From: Nitriliruptoraceae bacterium
Lineage (GTDB): Bacteria; Actinomycetota; Nitriliruptoria; Nitriliruptorales; Nitriliruptoraceae
Assembly (NCBI GenBank): GCA_003554005.1
Contig: PWEU01000062.1
Span: 1 to 11,675, forward strand
Length of the DNA stretch: 11,675 nt
Direction of reading: 5' to 3'
Both the position numbers and the translations under genes were made by a program. Below are positions 6,448 through 11,675 of this stretch, piece by piece. The notes beneath the pieces were generated by a model. It did no database searches. It was not told where the DNA came from and saw only the letters and a program-made list of their open reading frames with translations. The stretch's first letter is position 1; each line of letters starts with the position of its first letter.

Positions 6448-6472
6448 TCGAGACGCGCGGGAGCGCGCTCGA
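6448..6472 (-). promoter_or_regulatory. Leader hairpin upstream of sigma B
   Basis: On the minus strand TCGAGCGCGC, loop TCCC, then GCGCG-T-CTCGA forms a ten-pair stem with a single bulged base. It ends about 34 bases before the GTG and close to the AGGAGG ribosome site. If it is in the transcript it could affect translation or mRNA stability. The regulatory role is inference. Confidence 0.35.
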
Positions 6473-6631
6473 CCGCGGAAGCGGTGTGGGAACGAAGGTG
6501 GCGTCGCTGCCTACCCTCGCACGTGGGGTTCGGAGCCGGAAGGCCTCTGGTGCCGACCTTCGGGCGTGTCCTCGTGCCGCTCACCCACTGGTGCGGTAGG
6601 GGTGATGGTGTGCTCTGAGGACGTCATGTCG

Positions 6632-6648
6632 GGATGCGGGCAGCATCC
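6632..6648 (-). terminator. Weak hairpin between ATL and sigma B genes
   Basis: GGATGC, five-base loop, GCATCC makes a six-pair stem in the ATL to sigma B gap, about 65 bases after the ATL stop. No T tract follows. It may end ATL transcription or be an operator; evidence is thin. Confidence 0.25.
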
Positions 6649-6705
6649 GCGCCGCAACTTGGCCAACGCACGATGCCGGTCTCTTCGTCCCAGAACCATC
6701 TTGAC

Positions 6706-6720
6706 GTGCGCTCAGCGCAC
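6706..6720 (-). terminator. Hairpin with the ATL stop codon as its loop
   Basis: GTGCGC-TGA-GCGCAC on the minus strand is a perfect six-pair inverted repeat whose three-base centre is the ATL stop codon. It could be an operator, a stability element or a short terminator. There is no T tract. Confidence 0.35.
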
Positions 6721-7032
6721 ATCTGGAGGACATCTCTTCGTCGCCGTGCCGTCATCATCGCAGGGGGTGGGGCTCACCCGGCCGTCCCGGCAGGTCACGC
6801 CCTCGGCCGCCAGGCGCGCCGCCTGCTCCACCTCCAGCCCTGGCACGAGCCGGCCCCCGGCCGTGACGATCCGCCACCACGGCAGGTCGGCGCCCCGGGC
6901 GCGCAGCACCCGGCCGACCGCACGGGCCGCCGCGGCGTTGCCGGCCTCGGCGGCGACCTCGCCGTAGGCCAGCACCTCCCCGGGGCGGGTGCCGGCGACG
7001 ATCTCGACGACCTGGTCACTGAACCCTGCCAC
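6712..7032 (-). CDS. Alkyltransferase-like protein (ATL; MGMT-family DNA-binding domain lacking the acceptor Cys)
   Basis: Small 106-aa protein consisting of the C-terminal DNA-binding domain of O6-alkylguanine-DNA alkyltransferases. Family marks are 'YGEVAAEAG' (23-31) in the winged-helix part, the Arg finger in AARAVG (Arg37), and LPWWRIV (50-56) where active enzymes have PCHRV. The acceptor Cys is therefore Trp52 and the following His is Trp53, so it cannot repair by alkyl transfer. Characterised ATLs bind alkylated guanine, flip it out and hand the lesion to nucleotide excision repair; the same role is inferred here. The last 25 residues are Cys-, Asp- and Pro-containing and lie outside the core. 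The GTG start has GAGAGG five bases upstream. It is divergent from the RAM-domain gene, with 86 bases between starts. Confidence 0.85.
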   Translation of the reverse strand: MAGFSDQVVEIVAGTRPGEVLAYGEVAAEAGNAAAARAVGRVLRARGADLPWWRIVTAGGRLVPGLEVEQAARLAAEGVTCRDGRVSPTPCDDDGTATKRCPPDVR

Positions 7033-7060
7033 GGCGGCCTCTCGACCCGGATGCGGACCA

Positions 7061-7069
7061 CTACGGTAG
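7061..7069. promoter_or_regulatory. CTACGGTAG palindrome between the divergent ATL and RAM genes
   Basis: CTAC-G-GTAG is a perfect short inverted repeat. Read on + it contains TACGGT and on - TACCGT, both TAnnnT type -10 candidates, so overlapping divergent promoters or an operator are possible. No good -35 element was found on either side. Confidence 0.25.
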
Positions 7070-7118
7070 GTCGGGACGCCGCCGGCACACCGCCGGGTCC
7101 CGCGAGGAGGATGCTCAG

Positions 7119-7406
7119 ATGATCACCGCCTTCGTGCTGCTCGACGTGGACGTCGACCGGGTGCCCGAGGCAGCCGAGGCGATCTGCCACCTCGACGGAG
7201 TCACCGAGGTCTACTCGGTGACGGGTCGCTACGACCTGATCGTCAAGGTCCGCGTCCCCCACAACGAGGATCTCGCCGAGGTGGTCACGGGCGGGATCGG
7301 CAAGGTGGGTGGCATCCGGGGTTCGGAGACCGTGATCGCCTTCCGGTCCTATGCCGAGGACGTCCTGGACGCGGCGTTCTCCCTCGGGCAGGACCGGACG
7401 GACTGA
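7119..7406 (+). CDS. Stand-alone Lrp/AsnC ligand-binding (RAM) domain protein
   Basis: A 95-aa protein matching only the effector-binding half of Lrp/AsnC regulators. The start 'ITAFVLLDVD', then 'VTEVYSVTGRYDLIVKV' and the late 'GSETVIAFRSY' fit the alpha/beta sandwich (ferredoxin-like) RAM fold, including the Gly-Tyr-Asp turn. No helix-turn-helix is present. The full protein is in the window, with AGGAGG eight bases before the ATG, so it is not a truncation. Such single-domain proteins form dimers or larger rings and bind amino acids; they may sense metabolites or pair with full-length regulators. The gene ends 13 bases from the convergent HD gene. The specific ligand is unknown. Confidence 0.88.
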   Translation: MITAFVLLDVDVDRVPEAAEAICHLDGVTEVYSVTGRYDLIVKVRVPHNEDLAEVVTGGIGKVGGIRGSETVIAFRSYAEDVLDAAFSLGQDRTD

Positions 7407-7419
7407 CCCGACCCGGGGT

Positions 7420-9597
7420 TCACCTGGCGGGCGGGGCCGGCACCGGCGGCGGGGTCGGCTCGGCCGGCCGCTCGGTGGTCACGCCCGGACCATCGCCGCC
7501 CGACGGGGGCTTGGAGGGGTAAGCGATCCGCGGGTGGTAGATCCCGACCAGCGAGTCGACGATGGTGTCCCGCGCCCTGCGGAGCTCGCGGAAGGTCAGG
7601 TCGCACTCCTCGAACTGGCCGTCGTCGAGGCGCTCCTGCAGCAGGCGCTCGACGGTCGACTCGATGTCCTCGCGGGGCAGGGTCCCCCGCGACATCGCCA
7701 TGGCCCTGGTCGTCGCCTCAGAGCAGTCGGCGAGCAGCAGCAGTGCCGCCTCCTTGCTCCGCGGCTTGTGCCCGCGGTAGCGGTACGCCGACTCGTCCAC
7801 CGCATCGCGGTCGCCGCCGGCGGCCCGGATCGCCTTGTCGTAGAAGTAGCTGACCAGCATCGTCCCGTGGTGGCTGCCGATGCAGGCCACGACCTCCGGC
7901 GGCAGGCGGTGCTCGATCGCCATCTCCACGCCATCGATCACGTGGTTCTGGATGATCGTCGCCGACACCCTCGGCTCGAGTTCATCGTGGGGGTTGGCGA
8001 TGCCCTGCTGGTTCTCGATGAAGAAGTGGGGTTGCCGGACCTTGCCGATGTCGTGGTACAGGCCGGCCACGCTGCCGAGCAGCGGGTTGGCGCCGATCGC
8101 CCGGCAGGCTCGCTCGGTGAGCGAGGCGACCATCCCCGAGTGGTTGTAGGAGCCCAGCGCCTTGGCCTCGAGCTCCCGCAGCAGGGGGTGGTTGCGGTCG
8201 GAGAGGTCCAGCAGGGCCGTCACGGTGGGCAGCCGGAACATCGTCTCCAGGAAGGGCAGCGCTCCCTGGACCACCAGCGCCGTGACCAGGCCGTTGACGG
8301 CACCCGCCGCGATCGCGACCCAGATCTCGTCGGTCGGCCCGAACACGATGACCACCACCGCCGCGACGGCGGGGTAGGACACCCCGGCCCGCAGCGTGGC
8401 TGAGCGCAGGTCCGACCGCTTCGCGATCCGGGTGGTCAGCGGGACGCTCAGCAACACCACGATCGCGGCGAACAGCGCCACAGAACCCGCGTCGGGGCGC
8501 ACGAGCAGCACGAGCCCCGAGGCGGGCAGCATGGCTGCGATGCCGATCACGGGATGGATCAGCAGTGCGATCAGCATGGCCAGGGCGCCGGCCGGCACCG
8601 CGAACAACCAGCCCGCCGAGGTCGCATCGACCACGGCGGTCACGCCCACGACGAGCAGGGCGTAGGCGACGACCAGCAGCGACAGCAGCAGCAGTTTCTT
8701 CCCGGTCACCCACACGATCGGCTGCATCCGCGACAGGTAGACCCCGGCGACGGCGCTGACCAGCAGCATGGCGACCGTCGCCGTCAACCATGCCCGCCAG
8801 GGTCCGCCGCCCGCCAGCCCGAGCTCCTCGACCGCCCGCGCCTGTCGCGGGGTCACCACATCTCCAGCGCGGACGATCACCTCGCCCGCACGCCAGGTCT
8901 CGACGACCTCGTCGACACCCTCAGCCGCCCGCTGGCGCGCCGCGGCCGTGGCGTCGGGATCCACGGTCACCGTCGGCCGCATGTGCTCCTCCAGCACCGG
9001 CCGCACGATCCGCGAGCCGCTGTCACCGGGGAGGCTGCGCAGGGCGAGCTCGACGGACAGCACCTCCTCCAGCAGGCGGTCGAGCTCATCCTCGGTGACC
9101 CGCTGCCGGGCGAGTTCCTGCGCGATGTCGATCGTCTCACGCTCGACGACGTCGAGCTCGCCCGAGGAGAGTCCGACCAGCGCCGCGATCGCGTCCTGGT
9201 CGAGATCAGGTTCGAGGACCGCCAGCCGCTCCCGCTGCTCGGCCGGAGGCGGCGGCGAGCCGATCACACCGTCGGCCTCGGGGTCGGGGCGGCGGACCTC
9301 ACGGGGGGCGACGAACACCTCACGCACGTCCCGGACGATGGCGGACTGCGCCTCACGATCCGGGGCCAGCACCGGCTCCACGCTCTCGGCGGCCGTGCGG
9401 CGGGCGGTGTCGGTGGCCTCGGCGTCGGCGACCTGGACCAACGACTCCGCGAAGATGGTGCGCGGCGCCGGCTCACCGACCCGGACCGGCTGCTCGTCGG
9501 CCACCGCGCCGATCGCGACGAAGATCGGCACCAGCAGCACCACCAACCCCGCCGCGAGGAGGCGCTGCAGGACCATGTGGCGCTCGCCGAGATCCAC
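7420..9597 (-). CDS. 7TM-HD family phosphohydrolase, PgpH type (likely cyclic-di-AMP phosphodiesterase)
   Basis: Membrane-bound HD-domain hydrolase, 725 aa, with the full PgpH layout: N-terminal membrane helix (about 9-31), a large extracytoplasmic 7TMR-HDED domain (about 33-265), seven hydrophobic segments (about 268-447), then a cytoplasmic HD domain (about 480-690). Metal-ligand positions are all visible: His486 (SYNHS), His515-Asp516 (YHDIGK), His552 (NHVIDG), His576-His577 (SHHGT) and Asp624 (LADCSEA). FFIENQQG and NPHDELEP are further PgpH family marks. Characterised members cleave c-di-AMP to pApA; the same is inferred. The C-terminal 30 residues are Pro-rich. The GTG at 9597 is chosen because AGGAG lies four bases upstream. 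An in-frame ATG at 9576 is an alternative, and a frame extension to 9744 looks non-coding. Convergent with the RAM gene, divergent from coaA. Confidence 0.93.
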   Translation of the reverse strand: MDLGERHMVLQRLLAAGLVVLLVPIFVAIGAVADEQPVRVGEPAPRTIFAESLVQVADAEATDTARRTAAESVEPVLAPDREAQSAIVRDVREVFVAPREVRRPDPEADGVIGSPPPPAEQRERLAVLEPDLDQDAIAALVGLSSGELDVVERETIDIAQELARQRVTEDELDRLLEEVLSVELALRSLPGDSGSRIVRPVLEEHMRPTVTVDPDATAAARQRAAEGVDEVVETWRAGEVIVRAGDVVTPRQARAVEELGLAGGGPWRAWLTATVAMLLVSAVAGVYLSRMQPIVWVTGKKLLLLSLLVVAYALLVVGVTAVVDATSAGWLFAVPAGALAMLIALLIHPVIGIAAMLPASGLVLLVRPDAGSVALFAAIVVLLSVPLTTRIAKRSDLRSATLRAGVSYPAVAAVVVIVFGPTDEIWVAIAAGAVNGLVTALVVQGALPFLETMFRLPTVTALLDLSDRNHPLLRELEAKALGSYNHSGMVASLTERACRAIGANPLLGSVAGLYHDIGKVRQPHFFIENQQGIANPHDELEPRVSATIIQNHVIDGVEMAIEHRLPPEVVACIGSHHGTMLVSYFYDKAIRAAGGDRDAVDESAYRYRGHKPRSKEAALLLLADCSEATTRAMAMSRGTLPREDIESTVERLLQERLDDGQFEECDLTFRELRRARDTIVDSLVGIYHPRIAYPSKPPSGGDGPGVTTERPAEPTPPPVPAPPAR

Positions 9598-9601
9598 GGT
9601 G

Positions 9602-9606
9602 CTCCT
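9602..9606 (-). promoter_or_regulatory. Shine-Dalgarno AGGAG fixing the HD phosphohydrolase start
   Basis: AGGAG on the minus strand lies four bases before the GTG at 9597. The downstream ATG at 9576 has only a poor GGCGAG in front, and upstream starts have none. Confidence 0.6.
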
Positions 9607-9624
9607 GGAGGTGATCGGGGTGTG

Positions 9625-9636
9625 GGTTGGACAACC
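9625..9636. promoter_or_regulatory. Inverted repeat GGTTG-GA-CAACC in the HD gene leader
   Basis: A perfect five-base inverted repeat around a two-base centre lies about 30 bases upstream of the HD gene start, in the 278-base region shared with coaA. It could be an operator. Regulator unknown; chance is possible. Confidence 0.25.
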
Positions 9637-9833
9637 AGCCCTCGGTCGAGCCCGTCCAGGGGTCCACGAGGGACGATCAGTGTCGCGTATCGCGGGCCGA
9701 TCCGCCCACCTCCGGTCGATCGGGACCGCTCGCGCCGTCGGCACCGGCCCGGTATCCGCGGTGGCGTTGCGCTCCCGGATGAGGGGCCGCCGGGGCCCGC
9801 AGCGGGCGGAACGATGTCCTGCTGGTGCTCAGT

Positions 9834-9839
9834 TAGGCT
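9834..9839 (+). promoter_or_regulatory. Candidate -10 element (TAGGCT) for coaA
   Basis: TAGGCT is a classic actinobacterial -10 form and would start transcription near 9846, giving a leader of about 30 bases before the coaA GTG. No clear TTGACA-like -35 lies 16-18 bases upstream, so the promoter would be of the -10-driven kind common in actinobacteria. Confidence 0.4.
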
Positions 9840-9875
9840 GCGCGCTGCCCGCCCACCGCCACGCACGAGGCGCCT

Positions 9876-10811
9876 GTGAACACCTTCGACCCGTCGCCCT
9901 GGGTCGCCCTGGACCGCGCCGACTGGGCGGCACTGGCATCGGCAACCCCGCTGACGTTGACGGAGCAGGACCTCACGCAGCTGCGCGGCATCAACGACGC
10001 CATGTCACTGGAGGAGGTCGCCGACGTCTCCCTCCCGCTGTCCCGGCTGCTGAACCTCTACGTCGCCGCGACCCAGGACCTCCACCGCGCGACGGACACC
10101 TTCCTCGGCTCGCTGGCGGCGAAGGTGCCCTTCGTGATCGGCATCGCCGGGTCGGTGGCGGTGGGCAAGTCGACGACCTCGAGGATCCTGCAGGCGCTGC
10201 TGAAGCGGTGGCCCGACCACCCCGAGGTCGCGCTGGTGACCACCGACGGGTTCCTGCACCGCAACGCCGAGCTCGAGCGCCGGGGGCTGCTGGGCCGCAA
10301 GGGGTTCCCGGAGTCCTACGACGCCGCCGAGCTGGTCCGCTTCGTGGGAGCGGTCAAGTCCGGCGTCGAAGAGGTCCGAGCGCCGGTCTACTCCCACCTG
10401 CGCTACGACGTGCTCCCCGACCAGCAGCTGCTCATCCGGCAGCCCGACATCCTGATCGTCGAGGGGCTGAACGTGCTGCAGACCGGGACCGACGGCGAGC
10501 GGGGGGTCTTCGTCTCGGACTTCTTCGACTTCTCCATCTACGTGGATGCCGACGACACCCACATCCGGCGCTGGTACGTCGAACGCTTCCGACGGCTACG
10601 GGATACCGCGTTCCAGGACCCCCGCTCCTACTTCCGCCGCTACGCATCGCTCTCCGACGAGGAGGCGGACCGCACGGCGACGGAGATCTGGAACGAGATC
10701 AACGGGCGCAACCTGGTCGAGAACATCCTGCCGACCCGCACCCGCGCGGACCTGATCCTGACCAAGGGTGCCGACCATGCCGTGGAGCGCGTCTGGCTGC
10801 GCAAGCTGTAG
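9876..10811 (+). CDS. coaA: Type I (bacterial) pantothenate kinase CoaA
   Basis: Cytoplasmic kinase that phosphorylates pantothenate with ATP, the first committed step of coenzyme A synthesis; in the family it is feedback-inhibited by CoA. The 311-aa length is normal for type I enzymes. The P-loop GSVAVGKST (92-100) is identical to the family form. TTDGF (122-126) carries the catalytic Asp124, followed by RKGFPESYD (141-149) and VYSHLRYDV (171-179), with VEGLNVLQ (195-202), DFFDFSIYVDA and ENILPTRTRADLIL typical of the rest. The GTG start has GAGG five bases upstream and the N terminus (SPWVALDRADW) matches the usual beginning. It ends four bases before the stop of the convergent hydrolase gene. 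No other CoA-pathway gene is nearby. Confidence 0.97.
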   Translation: MNTFDPSPWVALDRADWAALASATPLTLTEQDLTQLRGINDAMSLEEVADVSLPLSRLLNLYVAATQDLHRATDTFLGSLAAKVPFVIGIAGSVAVGKSTTSRILQALLKRWPDHPEVALVTTDGFLHRNAELERRGLLGRKGFPESYDAAELVRFVGAVKSGVEEVRAPVYSHLRYDVLPDQQLLIRQPDILIVEGLNVLQTGTDGERGVFVSDFFDFSIYVDADDTHIRRWYVERFRRLRDTAFQDPRSYFRRYASLSDEEADRTATEIWNEINGRNLVENILPTRTRADLILTKGADHAVERVWLRKL

Positions 10812-10815
10812 ACGC

Positions 10816-11675
10816 TCAGCGACCCGCGCGATCCCCGCGGACCTCGGCGGGTGCCCGCCCGATGGGCCGCCATGCCGCCATCACGCCGCGGATCGCGGTG
10901 ACCACCGCCAGGGGCTGGTCGAGCAACAGGTGGTGGTAGGCGAAGGGCACGTCCAGCATCGGGATCCCCGCCTCGGCGGCGGGTGAGCCCGCCAGCAGGG
11001 CGGTCACGTGGGCCCGGACCTCCGTATCGACGATGGCCGATCGCTCCCCGTTGACCAGCGCCATCCGACACCCCGCCTGCGCGAGCCGATCACCGAACTG
11101 GCTCGGATACGAGGGTCCGCTGCGCGCGGTGAACACCCGGGGGTCGAACTTCCACGTCCAGCCATCCCCGGTGGCGCGCAGACTGTGCCGGGCGACGTAG
11201 TGCAGCAGCCACCCGTTCTCACAGGGCTGCGGCGGGACCAGGTGGAAGTGCTCAACCGCCGTCGCGACGTCGGGGTAGGTCTTGGGGGCCCGGAACATCC
11301 GGCCGCCCCTGCCCTCCTCGGACTCCGGGTCGGGGCGGCGGACCGGGGCGTCCAGCACCACCGCACCGGCCAGTGACGGGCCGTGCTGGGCGGCCAGCAC
11401 GATGGTGATGAACCCGCCCATGGAGTGCCCCACCACCAGCGGACGATCGGACCCGCCACCGTCGGCAGCGGCGGCCAGGATCTCCACCGCCCATTGCTCG
11501 CCGTCGTAGACCTCCCGCCAGTCGCTGTCGCCGTGCCCCGACAGGTCGACGGCGACGACCCGATGGGAGCGGGCCAGGCTCGGAGCCACGGCGGTCCACC
11601 AGTGGGCGTTGGCCGCACCGCCGTGCACGAGCACGAGGGTCGGGTCCTGCCGCGAACCCCAGGCGAGCCAGTGGA
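10816..11675 (-). CDS. Alpha/beta-fold hydrolase, 5'-truncated by window edge
   Basis: Serine hydrolase of the alpha/beta fold superfamily, substrate unknown. The frame is open to the right edge and the edge codons read HWLAWGSRQDPTLVL, a normal first strand, so only a short N-terminal piece is missing. The oxyanion region is VHGGAANAHWW, followed by VVAVDLSGHGDSDW. The nucleophile elbow is GHSMGG (11413-11430, Ser codon 11422-11424). Late in the protein, VPFAYHHLLLDQP carries a His in the position of the catalytic base, and VNGERSAIVD gives the likely acid region. The GTG at 11634 is internal. No helical cap motif ties it to a known esterase, epoxide hydrolase or thioesterase. It is convergent with coaA, so no shared operon is suggested. 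Confidence 0.88.
   Translation of the reverse strand, partial: HWLAWGSRQDPTLVLVHGGAANAHWWTAVAPSLARSHRVVAVDLSGHGDSDWREVYDGEQWAVEILAAAADGGGSDRPLVVGHSMGGFITIVLAAQHGPSLAGAVVLDAPVRRPDPESEEGRGGRMFRAPKTYPDVATAVEHFHLVPPQPCENGWLLHYVARHSLRATGDGWTWKFDPRVFTARSGPSYPSQFGDRLAQAGCRMALVNGERSAIVDTEVRAHVTALLAGSPAAEAGIPMLDVPFAYHHLLLDQPLAVVTAIRGVMAAWRPIGRAPAEVRGDRAGR

Larger units (their letters stand above)
6415..6711. other. 297-base gene-free region upstream of sigma B
   Basis: The space between the ATL stop and the sigma B start is read as minus-strand leader/promoter DNA for sigma B. It holds two inverted repeats (6632-6648 and 6448-6472) and the lower half of the hairpin at the ATL stop. I found no convincing -35/-10 pair and no coding frame with family resemblance. 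The length suggests that sigma B has its own regulated promoter. Confidence 0.55.

Noticed and set aside
6511..6699. 62-codon minus-strand frame in the ATL to sigma B gap
   Set aside because: No ribosome site, no recognisable protein features and poor codon match to neighbours.
9713..9728. CGGTC-GACCG inverted repeat in the HD/coaA divergent region
   Set aside because: Five-pair stems of this kind are common by chance in DNA this GC-rich and it sits at no informative position.
9598..9744. Upstream start (ATG at 9744) for the HD phosphohydrolase
   Set aside because: The added residues are Arg/Pro-rich without family match; GTG at 9597 has AGGAG and directly precedes the membrane helix.
8554..10939. 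Long + frames opposite the HD gene and across coaA in another frame
   Set aside because: coaA and the HD gene have complete catalytic motifs in their own frames; these have none.
1..11675. Mobile element, CRISPR array, tRNA, rRNA, prophage or toxin-antitoxin module
   Set aside because: No transposase/integrase, no spaced direct-repeat array, no tRNA-like cloverleaf or CCA end, and no small gene pair of toxin-antitoxin type was seen.

Overview
The window is chromosomal DNA from a very GC-rich bacterium. Third codon positions are almost all G or C, GTG starts are common, and the gene families fit an actinobacterium: type I pantothenate kinase, actinobacterial-looking -10 elements (TAGGCT), and hairpin terminators without a T tract. 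Very acidic stretches and the particular gene mix make a deep-branching actinobacterium (for example the Nitriliruptoria/Euzebya side of the phylum) a reasonable guess, but that is inference. I see no tRNA, rRNA, CRISPR array, transposase, integrase or phage gene. This looks like core or housekeeping DNA, not an island.

Layout, left to right. (1) The 3' part of an AlkA-like HhH-GPD DNA glycosylase on +, entering from the left edge. (2) A long minus-strand block read from 7032 down to 690: an alkyltransferase-like protein (ATL), a sigma-70 factor (called sigma B here), a strong hairpin terminator, a YibE/F-type multi-spanning membrane protein, a second sigma-70 factor (called sigma A here), and a lipoprotein D-Ala-D-Ala carboxypeptidase of the PBP4/DacB (S13) family. 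(3) A stand-alone Lrp/AsnC ligand-binding (RAM) domain protein on +, divergent from the ATL gene. (4) A 7TM-HD phosphohydrolase of the PgpH type on -, convergent with the RAM gene. (5) coaA on +, divergent from the HD gene. (6) The 3' part of an alpha/beta hydrolase on -, convergent with coaA and leaving through the right edge.

The most notable part is the sigma/YibE-F/sigma/DacB block. Both sigma factors keep all the core regions and also a recognisable region 1.1, the autoinhibitory domain that normally marks the primary (RpoD/SigA) sigma factor. They share substitutions away from the usual primary sigma sequence, including Gln where E. coli sigma-70 has Thr440, and they look like paralogues. 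Sigma A overlaps the dacB start by one base (TGATG), so making this sigma factor and a cell-wall carboxypeptidase is probably translationally coupled. The 190-base gap between yibE/F and sigma A is spanned exactly by a 66-codon frame with 4-base overlaps at both ends, although its codon use does not look like that of the neighbours.

Other themes are alkylation damage (glycosylase, ATL), likely c-di-AMP turnover (PgpH-type phosphodiesterase) and coenzyme A synthesis (CoaA). Apart from the sigma/wall-enzyme arrangement I see no clearly new multi-gene system, and the findings are scored with that in mind.
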